Shown in pieces: positions 18,622 through 28,285 of a stretch of DNA of 64,000 nucleotides. Both the position numbers and the translations under genes were made by a program. Each line of letters starts with the position of its first letter. Position 1 is the first letter of the stretch. Source of the stretch: Acaricomes phytoseiuli DSM 14247 (GTDB lineage: Bacteria; Actinomycetota; Actinomycetes; Actinomycetales; Micrococcaceae); contig NZ_AQXM01000064.1 of the NCBI RefSeq assembly GCF_000376245.1, forward strand, positions 181,362-245,361, given 5' to 3'. The notes under the pieces were generated by a model. The model had not been told where the DNA came from. It worked only from the letters and a program-made list of their open reading frames with translations, and searched no databases.

Positions 18622-20295
18622 TCAACGAGTCATGGTGAAGATGCTCAGGGTGACACCGAGCACGAGGGCCACGGCCCCGGCAGCCACGATAACCCATTGC
18701 CAGAGCCGGGCCCGGCGTGCTTGGGCCAGACCTGCGGTGTAAGCATCCAGCGGCTCCAGGCCATGGGCACTGTTGGCCGGTAGCGGCGAAGACTCCAGCT
18801 CTTCTTCGGAGAAACTTGTGGAATGCTGTTGCGCGACTTCCGCCGCTCGGCGCAGCACCGCACTGCGCTCGGTCCGCTCGCCTCCGGAGGCAGCACTGCG
18901 AGCGGTTTCCGCTCCGCGCGCTGCCCCGACAGCTGGAGCTTCGAGGGATTCACTGTCGGACAAGACCGACCCATTCGTCTCGGGCGCGGGCACCGACAGC
19001 ACCTCAACAGCCAGGCTGGAGACCTCGTCATTCCCCCGGGTGACGATCGGCACATGAGCGGTTGCCGGTGGCTTCGGCACAGGACGGTCGAGCCCTGGTA
19101 CCTGAATGAACTGAGCCGGGGTGACCATGGCAAGATTATGCGCCGTCGTGGGATCGTTGAGCTTAGCTTGCACTGCTTCTCTCGCCGCATTCTCGCGTGC
19201 CAGAGCTGCCCTCGCCTCAGCGCGCTGATTGACAATAGCAGCTCGTTCCGCGAGTTTCTTCTGCTCGGCCAGAACCTCGAGGTCCACCGTCAGCGGGTCG
19301 TCCTGAACCGGCAGACTGTCTAGATGATGCCGAGTGGCTTCCAGCAATGATTCCTGCTCAAGCGCCCCTGGTTGCTGACTTTCCTCTGCCTGCGCGAGTG
19401 ACTTTTGGGTCGAAGCGCTATCGCCGCTGCTGGCACCGTTCAGCCCGGACTCAGCATTCAACACCTGCTGCCGGAGCTTGCGCCGGGACGGCAGCTCCTC
19501 CTGAGCAGCCGCCGTCCCGTTCGAATCAGGTTCTGTCTGTGACAACTCGCGGTACGCCCTGAGCGCCGCACGATCCCTCGCCCGCAGCTGTGATGGGCGC
19601 TCAGCTATGCGTTTGGCCATAGTGGCTGCTTCTGGCTGCGACACTGACTCGGAGCTCGAGTTGGCTGCGTTCTCGGGCTCGCCAGCTGATTGCACAGAAG
19701 CGTTGTGCATCGAAGTATTCGGCGCCAAGGCATTCTGCACGGGGACAGTAGCTATTGCCCCTTCCCGGAGCTGCCGCCGGCTCGGCAGAGAATCGATGGT
19801 CACGGCTTCTGCAGCGAGGTGGCGGCGACGGGGCCCCGGCACCAGAGTGCTTTCGGGCTCGGCAGCCGCACCGTGCCCAGTCTGCAGAACGGACAACTCA
19901 GGCTGAGGTGCTTTAGCGGGGTCCACAGCCGGTTCCGCAGCAAACTCCGTAGACTCCGTAGACTCCGTCGGCATCTGCGTCGAGGTCTGCACAGCGCGCT
20001 CCTTGGCGCGCAGTTGCTGGCGAGTCATCCCTTCGGCCGGGGCTGTCATAGCCTGTGCTTCACTGCTCAAAGCATGCCGGGCGCTCCCCTGGACCTCCGG
20101 TACGTCATCTCGCGGCTGCGCGGAAAGAGCGAGTTCTTCAGGAGAGGATCCAGAGGCGACAGCCTCTTCCTCTGGGGGCATCGGTGGCAGCAAGGGCACC
20201 GAAGGATACGCGCGTTCGGCGCTCTTGTTCTGCTCAGAGAGCTGCAGGCGACGCAGTTCCCTACGGCTGCGTGGCTGCTCGGCGTCCTGGCTCAT
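18622..20295 (-). CDS. Hypothetical protein with long disordered region and C-terminal membrane anchor
   Basis: No recognised domain. The 557-residue protein begins with charged helices rich in Arg, Glu and Gln (SRRELRRLQ, later RRQLREG and RRKLRQQ, repeating a SRR-L-R pattern), runs through Ala/Ser/Glu/Pro-rich sequence, and ends with one transmembrane helix (residues ~530-553) and a short TMTR tail. A tail-anchored protein with most of its mass in the cytoplasm is inferred. The ATG at 20295 follows a weak AGAAAGA site. It ends 16 bp before rsfS, so it sits inside the nadD-rsfS operon, a place often occupied by lineage-specific proteins in Micrococcaceae. Confidence 0.75.
   Translation of the reverse strand: MSQDAEQPRSRRELRRLQLSEQNKSAERAYPSVPLLPPMPPEEEAVASGSSPEELALSAQPRDDVPEVQGSARHALSSEAQAMTAPAEGMTRQQLRAKERAVQTSTQMPTESTESTEFAAEPAVDPAKAPQPELSVLQTGHGAAAEPESTLVPGPRRRHLAAEAVTIDSLPSRRQLREGAIATVPVQNALAPNTSMHNASVQSAGEPENAANSSSESVSQPEAATMAKRIAERPSQLRARDRAALRAYRELSQTEPDSNGTAAAQEELPSRRKLRQQVLNAESGLNGASSGDSASTQKSLAQAEESQQPGALEQESLLEATRHHLDSLPVQDDPLTVDLEVLAEQKKLAERAAIVNQRAEARAALARENAAREAVQAKLNDPTTAHNLAMVTPAQFIQVPGLDRPVPKPPATAHVPIVTRGNDEVSSLAVEVLSVPAPETNGSVLSDSESLEAPAVGAARGAETARSAASGGERTERSAVLRRAAEVAQQHSTSFSEEELESSPLPANSAHGLEPLDAYTAGLAQARRARLWQWVIVAAGAVALVLGVTLSIFTMTR
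19944..19970 (-). repeat. Three 9-bp tandem repeats in a coding region
   Basis: ACTCCGTAG occurs as three tandem units (the last ends TCG), coding for repeated Thr-Glu-Ser. Copy changes would stay in frame. Confidence 0.7.
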
Positions 20296-20358
20296 CAATG
20301 CGTCTTTCTGTATCCGCTGAGTTTTAGTTCTCGCTGGCTTTCAACTTCTCGGCCGGCC

Positions 20359-20967
20359 CTAGCTGTCTCCGTCATGATCCCGGTACAGTCCGTATTTTCC
20401 GATGTACTGCACCACTCCATCCGGAACCAGGTACCAGACCGGCTGCTGCTCTGCGACCCGTTCCCGGCAATCCGTGGAGGAAATCGCCATGGCAGGAACC
20501 TCCAGAAGGCTCACTCCCTGCCGCCCCGGATCACCGAGTTCATGACCAGGCCGGGTCACCCCCACCAAATGCGCCAGACTCCAGAGTTCATCACTATCTT
20601 TCCATGACATGATCTGAGCCATGGCATCCGCGCCGGTGATGAAGAACAAATCTGCTTCCGGGCGCATCCGCCGCAGGTCCCGCAGAGTATCGATAGTGTA
20701 CGTCGGCCCCGGGCGGTCGATATCCACCCGGCTCACGGTGAACCGAGGGTTCGACGCCGTGGCGATGACCGTCATGAGATAACGGTGCTCCGGTTCGCTG
20801 ACTTTCCGGCCGGATTTCTGCCAGGGCTGGCCCGTGGGCACGAAAACGACTTCATCGAGCTGGAATCGTGCTGCGACTTCACTCGCGGCGACTAGATGCC
20901 CGTGATGGATGGGGTCGAACGTACCGCCCATCACGCCCAATCGAGTGCGGCGTTCCGGCGTTGCCAC
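20359..20967 (-). CDS. nadD: Nicotinate-nucleotide adenylyltransferase
   Basis: Transfers AMP to nicotinate mononucleotide, giving deamido-NAD. The nucleotidyltransferase motif [12 protein letters not shown] lies near the start and the ISST-containing [12 protein letters not shown] near residue 163 toward the C-terminus. I selected the GTG at 20967, which gives about 202 residues and begins just after the upstream gene's stop. A longer in-frame start at 21060 would overlap that gene almost fully and adds basic residues not typical of NadD. The ribosome-binding site is weak, so the start is uncertain. It belongs to the proB-proA-...-rsfS cluster. Confidence 0.9.
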   Translation of the reverse strand: MATPERRTRLGVMGGTFDPIHHGHLVAASEVAARFQLDEVVFVPTGQPWQKSGRKVSEPEHRYLMTVIATASNPRFTVSRVDIDRPGPTYTIDTLRDLRRMRPEADLFFITGADAMAQIMSWKDSDELWSLAHLVGVTRPGHELGDPGRQGVSLLEVPAMAISSTDCRERVAEQQPVWYLVPDGVVQYIGKYGLYRDHDGDS

Positions 20968-20974
20968 CGGTAGC

Positions 20975-21214
20975 TCAGTGACCCGAGCTGATCTGGTTTT
21001 TGCGCTCGTGGTTATTGGGGTGCTGGCGGTGCGGGTCCGGAATCTCTTCGACAACCTCATGCCGATTGCCCAGGTTGGCGAAGGAGATCGTGACGACGAA
21101 AAGCACGATGAAGATCAGCAGCATCACCACGCCGAACATCCAGGACGGCATCCACAGGGGTGCCAGCTCCTCCTCGCTGGCGAGATTCAACGCTTCGGCG
21201 AGCTGTATCTGCAT
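20975..21214 (-). CDS. Small hypothetical membrane protein before nadD
   Basis: A 79-residue protein with one strong transmembrane segment (residues ~27-47, [17 protein letters not shown]) and a polar His/Asn/Pro-rich cytoplasmic tail. I do not assign a function. An ORF of this kind is plausible because it lies tightly before nadD (stop 7 bp before the chosen nadD start), is well preceded by AGGCAGGGAGA-type Shine-Dalgarno sequence, and has a clear hydropathy pattern. Confidence 0.75.
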   Translation of the reverse strand: MQIQLAEALNLASEEELAPLWMPSWMFGVVMLLIFIVLFVVTISFANLGNRHEVVEEIPDPHRQHPNNHERKNQISSGH

Positions 21215-21335
21215 TCTCCCTGCCTCCTATCTTTTACCAGGTCCGCTGCACGGCCCTGATTACGCTTTGAGGATGCGACGCATCCTGCTTGTGTCTTACG
21301 TCTATGCTACCTGGCCTTGTGCGAATCGGCCCGAC

Positions 21336-22643
21336 TCAATCACGAATATGGCCCGCACCATGGACAACCCACTGCGTCGTGGTCAGCTCGGCAAGGCCCA
21401 TCGGACCGCGTGCGTGCAGCTTCTGGGTGGAGATACCGACCTCAGCGCCCAGACCGAGCTCGCCGCCATCGGTGAACCGCGTCGAGGCATTGACAATCAC
21501 GGCGGCTGAATCCACCTCTGCGATGAATCGCTCGGTATTCGCCAGGTCGTTCGACAGAATCGCCTCGGTGTGGCCGGTACTCCAGCGCCAGATGTGTTCC
21601 AGCGCATCGTCGACAGAGTCGACCATACGCACGGCCAGGTCCAGATCGAGGTACTCCGCAGCCCAGTCCGCATCATCGGCGGCCTGCGCCTCGACTCCCT
21701 CCGGCAGCACTGCGATGACCCGCTCATCGGCGTGCAAGCTGACTCCGGCAGCGCTGAGCGCCTCGAGAACCGGGTTCAGAGCCGGTGCATCCTGGTGAAC
21801 CAACAGGGTTTCCACGGTGTTACATACGCTGGGACGCTGGGTCTTGGCGTTGAGCACTATCGCCACGGCTTGTTCCACCGAGGCCGATTCATCGATGAAG
21901 ATATGCACGTTCCCCTCCCCGGTTTCGATCACCGGGACCGTGGAGTGATTGACGACGCGCTGGATGAGCTCGCGGCCGCCTCGCGGAATCAGGACATCGA
22001 CCCGGCCCCTGGCCCGCATCAGCACCTCGACGCTTTCCCTGCCGAAGGCGTCAACGCCCTGTACGGCATCCGCTGGCAGACCGGATTCCCGCAGAGCCTG
22101 CTGAATAACGCGGATCAGCGTGGCGTTGGTCTGGGCTACCGCACTGCCTCCACGCAGGATCACCGAGTTACCGCTTTTCAGCGCAAGGCCTGCGATATCC
22201 ACGGTGACGTTGGGCCTGGCCTCGTAGATCGCGGCGACGACGCCCAGCGGAACTCTTTGCTGTCGCATCCTGAGGCCGTTGGGCAGGCTCTGCCCGCGTA
22301 CGACGGAACCCACCGGATCAGGGAGCGCGATAAGGTCCACCAAGGCCTGGGAGAGTTTGCCGATGCGCTCGGCAGTCAGCGTCATCCGATCCAACAGGCT
22401 CGATCCGGTGCCGGCTGACCGGGCCCGGTCGATATCTTGGTCGTTCGCCGCCAGAAGCTCATTCCGGTGCGTTTCGAGCGCTTCAGCGACGGCGAGCAGC
22501 CCCCGGTCTTTCTGAGCGCGGCTGGTCCTGGCGAGGCCACGCGATGCAGCCCGGGCCCGGTCTGTGATCTCGTATACCGCTTCCGTGACAGCCTCCACCG
22601 CGGTACCGCCCGCTGCGGGCGTCTGCTCCGTACCTGCTGCCAT
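21336..22643 (-). CDS. proA: Glutamate-5-semialdehyde dehydrogenase (gamma-glutamyl phosphate reductase)
   Basis: Second step of proline synthesis, the NADPH-dependent reduction of gamma-glutamyl phosphate. Family motifs include GVVAAIYEARPNVTVD, LKSGNSVILRGGS, the region with IPRGGRELIQ and the catalytic-Cys region in AKTQRPSVCNTVETLLV. I chose the ATG giving MAAGTEQ (435 residues) because GGTGATGAG precedes it; an ATG 15 bp upstream is also possible. It starts about 33 bp after the proB stop. Confidence 0.96.
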   Translation of the reverse strand: MAAGTEQTPAAGGTAVEAVTEAVYEITDRARAASRGLARTSRAQKDRGLLAVAEALETHRNELLAANDQDIDRARSAGTGSSLLDRMTLTAERIGKLSQALVDLIALPDPVGSVVRGQSLPNGLRMRQQRVPLGVVAAIYEARPNVTVDIAGLALKSGNSVILRGGSAVAQTNATLIRVIQQALRESGLPADAVQGVDAFGRESVEVLMRARGRVDVLIPRGGRELIQRVVNHSTVPVIETGEGNVHIFIDESASVEQAVAIVLNAKTQRPSVCNTVETLLVHQDAPALNPVLEALSAAGVSLHADERVIAVLPEGVEAQAADDADWAAEYLDLDLAVRMVDSVDDALEHIWRWSTGHTEAILSNDLANTERFIAEVDSAAVIVNASTRFTDGGELGLGAEVGISTQKLHARGPMGLAELTTTQWVVHGAGHIRD

Positions 22644-22676
22644 CGATCTCATCACCATAAGCGCGAGTCTAGTTGC

Positions 22677-23837
22677 TCAGGGCCCGCCGAGGGGAGAGAG
22701 CAGGACCAGATCGTCTGCATGCACGACCACGCGGATATGCTCCCGGCCCAGCTCAGTAGCGAGTTCATCGGTTTTGCGGCCGAGCATCCGCGGCAGTTTT
22801 CCGGCGTGGTAGTTGACGAGCCCTCTGGCGAAGACGCGTCCTGCCGGATCGACGAGCTCCACGGCGTCCCCGGCTTCGAACTCGCCGTCCACTCCGGTGA
22901 TGCCAGCCGGCAGCAGTGAGCTGTGCCGGTCGCGGACCGCGCGGACAGCGCCTTCATCCAGATGCAGTCGACCATGTGTACCCGCCAGATGCGCCAGCCA
23001 GAGCAGCCTGGCGGGGCGGCGAGTGCCATAGCTCGGGAACCAAGTGCCTAGGTCCTCCCCCGCTAGCGCCCCTGCGATACTGCCTGCCGCCGTGATGAGC
23101 GCCGGGGTTCCAGAACTGGCGGCGATAGTAGCGGCGTGAACTTTGGTGACCATGCCGCCGGTACCCACGCCAGCGGTTCCGGGACTGCCGATCTCGATCC
23201 CGGCCAGCTGCTCCGGACTGGCGACCTCAGGAATCCTCCGGGCCCCCGCGGCCGGTGGCCCGTCGTAGAGAGCGTCGACGTCGGAGAGCAGGATCAGGGC
23301 ATCGGCTTTGACGAGGTGAGCCACCAGGGCCGCGAGACGATCATTGTCGCCAAAGCGGATCTCATGCGTGGCCACGGTGTCGTTCTCATTGACGATGGGC
23401 AGCACACCAAGATTCAGGAGCCGCTCCAGTGCCCGGTGGGCATTGGCGTGATGAGTGCGGCGGCTAAAGTCCTCAGCAGTCAGCAGGACCTGGCTGACCG
23501 TGACACCGTGGTGCGCGAAGGCTGCAGTGTACCGGGCCAGGAGCAACCCCTGACCTACACTGGCGGCCGCTTGTTGGGTCGCCAGATCCCTCGGCCTACG
23601 AACCAGCCCCAGAGGGGCGAGCCCTGCAGCGATAGCTCCCGAGGAGACCAGGATGATCTCGCCGCCGGCCAGCTGCCTGCGCGCCAGTACATTCGCCAGG
23701 GCTGTCAGCGCCGTGGTGGAGATACCGCCGCTCACCGAGGTCAGCGAAGAGGATCCGACTTTGACGACGATCCGTCGAGCATCACGCAGCGACTCGCGGC
23801 CGGCCCCGGGAGGCATCTGCGCCGCTGAATCATTCAT
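22677..23837 (-). CDS. proB: Glutamate 5-kinase with PUA domain
   Basis: First step of proline synthesis, ATP-dependent phosphorylation of glutamate. The amino-acid-kinase domain begins [13 protein letters not shown], with the glycine loop in [11 protein letters not shown]. The substrate region includes [19 protein letters not shown] and the C-terminal PUA domain runs from about residue 290. Feedback inhibition by proline is known for the family. The ATG giving MNDSAAQ (386 residues) overlaps the end of obg by 8 bp. A longer in-frame reading of 56 more residues lies wholly inside obg and is rejected. Confidence 0.96.
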   Translation of the reverse strand: MNDSAAQMPPGAGRESLRDARRIVVKVGSSSLTSVSGGISTTALTALANVLARRQLAGGEIILVSSGAIAAGLAPLGLVRRPRDLATQQAAASVGQGLLLARYTAAFAHHGVTVSQVLLTAEDFSRRTHHANAHRALERLLNLGVLPIVNENDTVATHEIRFGDNDRLAALVAHLVKADALILLSDVDALYDGPPAAGARRIPEVASPEQLAGIEIGSPGTAGVGTGGMVTKVHAATIAASSGTPALITAAGSIAGALAGEDLGTWFPSYGTRRPARLLWLAHLAGTHGRLHLDEGAVRAVRDRHSSLLPAGITGVDGEFEAGDAVELVDPAGRVFARGLVNYHAGKLPRMLGRKTDELATELGREHIRVVVHADDLVLLSPLGGP

Positions 23838-25380
23838 CAGCGCTATCTTCAGACCACAGACCTGCCCGCCGCTCGGCTTCAAGCTCCGCCCGGGCCGCTG
23901 CGTTGGCATCCTTGCGCTCCTGGTACTCCTCACGTTTCTGGCTGCGTGTGGGCCGCTCGCCGAACTCCGCACTGGCCAAGCGGGCATCGGTGCCTCGAGG
24001 GCCACTGAGCAGCTCGGCTCCGCCGATCAGTGTCGGCTCCCAGTCGAAGAGCACCGCGTGTTTGCTGTCCTCGCCGATCACCACCGCATCTCCCGGTTTG
24101 GCACCGAGCTTGAAGAGTTCGTCTTCGACGCCCAGCTTATTGAGCCGGTCCGCCAAATAGCCCACAGCTTCTTCATTCGTGAAGTCTGTCTGCTGTACCC
24201 AGCGCTCGGGCTTCTCGCCGAGCACCCGGTACAGAGGCTCCAGATTGCGCTGCTCCGGGCGGATCCGGAATTCGCGCTGATTCACCGCACGGGGCCGGAG
24301 CACCGGCGGTTGAACGGTCTGCGCGATGATCTCAGCCGAGGCCCGCGCCTCGATGACGAGCTCGGCCATAGCGAAGGCCAGGGGGCGGAGCCCCTCACGA
24401 GTGAGCGCGGAGACTTCGAAGACCCGGTAACCGCGCTCTTCCAGTTCATCGCGGACGAACTCCGCCATATCCCGGCCATCCGGGGTATCGACTTTGTTGA
24501 GCGCCACGAGTCGCGGCCGCTCATTGAGCGGCACCACATCGCTCTGGTCCCCGGAGTGCCCCATATCCACCGCGTACTTCTCCAGCTCGACTTCGATGAT
24601 CGCGAGATCGCTCAGCGGGTCGCGGTCGCTTTCCAGCGTGGCGCAGTCCAGCACGTGCACGATGGCGGCGCAGCGTTCAACGTGCCGCAGGAAATCGTGG
24701 CCCAGGCCCCGGCCTTCGCTGGCGCCCTCGATGAGCCCTGGCACATCGGCGATGGTGAAGCGGACCTCGCCGGCTTCGACGACGCCCAAGTTCGGCACCA
24801 GAGTGGTGAACGGGTAATCCGCGATTTTCGGCCGGGCCGCGCTGATCGCTGCGATCAGGCTGGACTTCCCGGCGGAAGGGAAGCCGACTAAGGCGATATC
24901 CGCGATGGATTTGAGTTCCAAGACAATATCGCGCTCCTGGCCGTCCACGCCGAGCAGCGCGAAGCCGGGGGCTTTGCGCTTCTGTGAGGACAGCGCCGCA
25001 TTGCCCAGGCCGCCCTGGCCGCCGGCAGCGGCCAGGTATTCGGTTCCCTCGCCGACCAGATCCGCCAGAACGTCGCCGTCTTTGGTTTTGACGACGGTGC
25101 CTTCGGGCACGGGGAGCACGAGCGGTTCGCCCTTCTTGCCATGCCGGAAGCCGCCCATGCCGGGGCCGCCGTTACCAGCCTGCCGGTGCGGGGTGTGGTA
25201 GTAATCCAGCAAGGTAGTGGTCTGATTGGTGACGCGTAAGATCACCTCACCGCCGTCACCGCCATTGCCTCCGTCCGGGCCGCCCAATGGCTTGAATTTC
25301 TCCCGCTTGACCGAGACGCAGCCGTGACCGCCCCGGCCTCCGGAAACGTGGAGCACCACTCGGTCGACGAAGCTTGCCAC
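23830..25380 (-). CDS. obg: Obg-type GTPase
   Basis: GTPase acting in late 50S assembly and stress signalling. The 516-residue protein has the glycine-rich Obg fold (residues 1-158, with many GGNGG runs), the G domain with G1 GFPSAGKSS (near residue 168), G3 DVPGLIEGA and G4 NKVD, and a C-terminal OCT domain plus a charged tail, as usual in actinobacteria. The start is GTG preceded by GAGGAGTCAGCT. The cluster rplU-rpmA-obg-proB is highly conserved in actinobacteria and other bacteria. Confidence 0.97.
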   Translation of the reverse strand: MASFVDRVVLHVSGGRGGHGCVSVKREKFKPLGGPDGGNGGDGGEVILRVTNQTTTLLDYYHTPHRQAGNGGPGMGGFRHGKKGEPLVLPVPEGTVVKTKDGDVLADLVGEGTEYLAAAGGQGGLGNAALSSQKRKAPGFALLGVDGQERDIVLELKSIADIALVGFPSAGKSSLIAAISAARPKIADYPFTTLVPNLGVVEAGEVRFTIADVPGLIEGASEGRGLGHDFLRHVERCAAIVHVLDCATLESDRDPLSDLAIIEVELEKYAVDMGHSGDQSDVVPLNERPRLVALNKVDTPDGRDMAEFVRDELEERGYRVFEVSALTREGLRPLAFAMAELVIEARASAEIIAQTVQPPVLRPRAVNQREFRIRPEQRNLEPLYRVLGEKPERWVQQTDFTNEEAVGYLADRLNKLGVEDELFKLGAKPGDAVVIGEDSKHAVLFDWEPTLIGGAELLSGPRGTDARLASAEFGERPTRSQKREEYQERKDANAAARAELEAERRAGLWSEDSADE

Positions 25381-25551
25381 AGCTGACTCCTCACTAATCT
25401 GACCTCAAAACCGATCAAAGCAAAGACCGGCTGGAACTGACATTGAATACCGCGAGCAGCGAACCTGCCCGGCGGTCAAAGCGTGCTTCCCATTCTAGAA
25501 GAAGCGCAGGTGCCGGCGTGGTCGGTCCACCGTATTAACGGTGTTAAACGC

Positions 25552-25583
25552 CGGTGGAGCGAGCCTGCTGGCCCGCTCCACCG
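25552..25583 (-). terminator. Terminator after rplU-rpmA
   Basis: A 10-bp perfect stem (CGGTGGAGCG/CGCTCCACCG) with a 12-base loop, 28 bp after the rpmA stop. On the minus strand GCGTTTAA follows. It would cut ribosomal-protein transcription ahead of obg, at least partly. Confidence 0.7.
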
Positions 25584-25610
25584 AAAACGTTAGTTTGCTG
25601 CTACTGTGCT

Positions 25611-25865
25611 TCAGCCGGCAGTAACGATGTTGACGACGCGACGGCCGCCTTTGGTACCGAACTCGACAGCACCGGCCTCGAGGGCGAACAGTGTGTCATC
25701 GCCGCCACGTCCAACACCGGCGCCGGGGTGGAAGTGGGTTCCGCGCTGACGCACCAGGATCTCACCAGCGGAGACTACCTGGCCGCCGAAGCGCTTCACG
25801 CCGAGGCGCTGAGCATTCGAGTCGCGGCCGTTACGGGTGGAGCTAGCTCCCTTTTTATGTGCCAT
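25611..25865 (-). CDS. rpmA: 50S ribosomal protein L27
   Basis: 84 residues starting [16 protein letters not shown], the standard L27 N-terminus that reaches toward the peptidyl transferase centre, followed by GVKRFGGQ and GTHFHPG. No cleavable N-terminal extension of the Firmicutes type is present. It lies 34 bp after rplU and is cotranscribed with it. Confidence 0.98.
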   Translation of the reverse strand: MAHKKGASSTRNGRDSNAQRLGVKRFGGQVVSAGEILVRQRGTHFHPGAGVGRGGDDTLFALEAGAVEFGTKGGRRVVNIVTAG

Positions 25866-25899
25866 GATTTAGCCTCTTGTCCTGCCTTGATACGGATGC

Positions 25900-26208
25900 T
25901 TAAGCGATGGAGGTGACCTTGACCTTGGTCAGCGCCTGGCGGTGACCCTGACGCTTCTTGTAGCCGGTCTTGTTCTTGAACTTCTGGATGACGATCTTCG
26001 GGCCCCGGAGGTTCTCCAGGATCTCGGCCTTGACCTTGACCTTGGCCAGGTCCTTGGCATCCGAAGTAATCTTCTCACCGTCGACAAGGAGCACTGCGGG
26101 CAGCTCGATGGTGCTACCGGCCTCGCCCTGGACACGGTTCAGGGTTACGAAATCTCCTACAGAGACTTTCTCTTGGCGGCCGCCTGCGCGGACAATCGCG
26201 TACACCAC
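25900..26208 (-). CDS. rplU: 50S ribosomal protein L21
   Basis: Ribosomal protein L21, 102 residues, with [13 protein letters not shown] near the N-terminus and the conserved basic YKKRQGHRQ at the C-terminus. I chose the GTG at 26208 (MVYAIVR), which matches the family and follows GAGAGAAGTGAG. A GTG 12 bp upstream would add four residues. Upstream lies a gap of about 350 bp that must hold its promoter. Confidence 0.97.
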   Translation of the reverse strand: MVYAIVRAGGRQEKVSVGDFVTLNRVQGEAGSTIELPAVLLVDGEKITSDAKDLAKVKVKAEILENLRGPKIVIQKFKNKTGYKKRQGHRQALTKVKVTSIA

Positions 26209-26556
26209 TGCGGAACTCACTTCTCTCGACGATGCTAGCTTCTAAATTGCTGATGCTTGTGTCTTGCCTTCTCGGCCCGCGCATTGGATGTCTTCTCAGC
26301 CTCAGACACTATGCGCCGTGCTTCGCCCCGGACCACTTCTTATGCTGCACAATAAAGATGCTTGATCAGCGCTGCTCTCTAGAGCAGTTCTTCAGCAGTT
26401 TAGCAGCAATTCATTAAGTGGGCACGGCATATGCACCGACAGTCTAGGATACGGCATTCACTAGCAGACTCGCAAATATCGCCACTGCCGGTGCGCCGCT
26501 CCGACCGGAGTCGGAACACTCCAGAACACTAAGGAGTTCTCGGAGCTTCTCCTCGC
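26209..26556. other. Intergenic region rplU to thiD-tenA
   Basis: This 348-bp stretch should hold the rplU promoter and the end of the thiamine gene transcript. I see only a short CCGAC/GTCGG stem near 26501-26514 and no gene or strong terminator. Confidence 0.45.
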
Positions 26557-28146
26557 TTATCCGGCGAAGAGTCGTGGTGCGTCGAAGAATTCGAGCTCGT
26601 ACTCGCACGAATACCTGAAGGCCTCCCGCATCCGCTCCCGCTGCGTAGGGGTCGCGGCGCATCCGGCGCGCTCCACGATCTCTATGGCACGCGTCGTCGT
26701 CAACCTGAACTCCTCATCAGCGTAAGTGTCCAACCAGCGCGCATAAGGGTGCGTCGCGCTCGTCCCGGTGGGCTCTCCTGCAGCTACTGCTGCTCGCCGC
26801 TCCTCCAGCTGCTCCCCCACCCAGGCATAGACCCAGAAGCACGGCAGCATCGCAGCCGCGGCGACCCCGTACTCACCCGTTGCGCACGCAGCATGCAGAT
26901 GATCGGTGTAATACCTCGTCACGGGGCCCGGCAGAGCCAGAGAATCAGCTGAAGCACCCACAACTGATCCAGCGCCCGTCAGCCAGTCCCGGTGCAGCTG
27001 CGCCTCCACCTCGAGGCAGTCCAGAGAGCTTCTGATCCAGAACATCTGATCCGCAGTCTGCGAGCACAGAGCGGAGACCCGAGCCAGGGCTCGCGAATAC
27101 TCCTCCAGGTAAAGAGCATCCTGCATAAGGTAGTAGTCGAACCAAGGCTTCGGCAGGCTTCCCTCAGCGAGTCCGCTGAGGAACTCCAGGCCCATCATCC
27201 TGCCGCGGAGCTCTGCGCTCTGCTGCCACCAACTCTGCGTGATGCTGCTGGGCTGGTCTGAAGGAAAATGCTGGACCGGCCCATTGCCCTGACCGACCTC
27301 GAGGTGCACCGCTTGCCGGATGCCCTCGACCAGCCAGGGCTTGGCCAGGCTCAAGCTCTCCGTCCAGTCTCCAGTGCGCACTTGCAAGGTCGCCATCGCT
27401 GATGAGAGCGAGCACCCGGTACCGTGTGTATGCTTCGAGTCGATTCGGGCTGACGTCAGCTCGAATCGATCTCCGTCGGGCCCGACCAGAGCATCGGGGA
27501 CGAGCTCCGACTCCTCGAGGTGACCGCCTTTGAGCAAAACCGTCAGCTGATACCTCTCGGCTAGGCGCTGCGCCAGCTCAAGGGCCGAGACCCAGTCCGG
27601 GATGCGCTCCTGCCCGGTCAGTACCGTCAGCTCGGCAAGGTTAGGGGTGATCAGATCCGCTAAAGGAATCAGCTCGTGCAGCGCGGCGACGGCATCCGCA
27701 TCGAGCAGCCGGTCTCCGCTCGTGGCCACCATGACGGGGTCGAACACGACGATCGCCGGCGCGGCCTGTTTCAGCCAGGCAGCGACGGTCTCAACCACCG
27801 GGGCCTTACTGAGCATGCCGATCTTGACCGCGTCGATCTCGATATCATTGCTGAGCGCTTCGAGCTGGAGCCGCAGGAATTCCGGCGGCGGGATATGCAC
27901 CCGGCGGACTCCCTGAGTGTTCTGCGCGGTCAGCGCGGTCAATGCGGCCATGCCATAACCACCGTGCGCCGCAATCGTCTTCAGATCACCTTGGATCCCA
28001 GCACCGCCGGAGGGATCCGACCCAGCGATGCTGAGCACTTTCGGGACTCGGGGCGGCGCGAGGACCGGCTGGCTCCCGGCGATGATTTCGCTCTGCTGTG
28101 CCGCTCCCGGTGAGAAGGGCTTGGTCATGGGTGACATCAGGGGCAT
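26557..28146 (-). CDS. thiD/tenA: Fused HMP(-P) kinase ThiD and aminopyrimidine hydrolase TenA
   Basis: Bifunctional 529-residue protein. Residues ~35-295 are ThiD, phosphorylating hydroxymethylpyrimidine and its phosphate, with IAGSDPSGGAGIQGDL, ALTAQNTQGV, the KGGH segment and a GTGCSLSSAMA anion hole. Residues ~310-529 are TenA, which hydrolyses aminopyrimidine (thiamine salvage), with EFLSGLAEGSLP and WFDYYLMQDALYL. The fusion links salvage and activation of the pyrimidine half of thiamine and is seen in other actinobacteria and in yeast Thi20-type proteins. It lies directly behind a TPP riboswitch whose 3' end contains its AAGGGA ribosome-binding site, so translation should be shut off by TPP. 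Confidence 0.96.
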   Translation of the reverse strand: MPLMSPMTKPFSPGAAQQSEIIAGSQPVLAPPRVPKVLSIAGSDPSGGAGIQGDLKTIAAHGGYGMAALTALTAQNTQGVRRVHIPPPEFLRLQLEALSNDIEIDAVKIGMLSKAPVVETVAAWLKQAAPAIVVFDPVMVATSGDRLLDADAVAALHELIPLADLITPNLAELTVLTGQERIPDWVSALELAQRLAERYQLTVLLKGGHLEESELVPDALVGPDGDRFELTSARIDSKHTHGTGCSLSSAMATLQVRTGDWTESLSLAKPWLVEGIRQAVHLEVGQGNGPVQHFPSDQPSSITQSWWQQSAELRGRMMGLEFLSGLAEGSLPKPWFDYYLMQDALYLEEYSRALARVSALCSQTADQMFWIRSSLDCLEVEAQLHRDWLTGAGSVVGASADSLALPGPVTRYYTDHLHAACATGEYGVAAAAMLPCFWVYAWVGEQLEERRAAVAAGEPTGTSATHPYARWLDTYADEEFRLTTTRAIEIVERAGCAATPTQRERMREAFRYSCEYELEFFDAPRLFAG

Positions 28147-28149
28147 GCG

Positions 28150-28232
28150 ACATCCCTTCGCTGGTGTTAACCAGACAGGTTCAACGGGTTTCGATTCTCA
28201 GCCGGCCGGTCTGGCCTGCACCCCGTGTCGCT
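28150..28232 (-). promoter_or_regulatory. TPP riboswitch (THI element)
   Basis: The minus strand carries the THI-box pattern. ACGGGGTGC, then GGCTGAGAA, then ACCCGTTGAACCTG and CTGGTTAACACCAGCGAAGGGA follow in order. The last segment contains the ribosome-binding site (AAGGGA) six bases before the thiD-tenA ATG, implying translational control: ligand-bound aptamer hides the site. No intrinsic terminator is seen between aptamer and gene. Confidence 0.96.
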
Positions 28233-28285
28233 TCCCAGCCTATCGCTAGCGGGCTGGGGAGTCGTGAATCGGAATGTTCGAGATT

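Noticed and set aside
21270..21286. AGGATGCG/CGCATCCT palindrome after the small membrane protein and before the proA stop
   Set aside because: The stem is short and no T-tract follows on the minus strand; it may be a chance palindrome.
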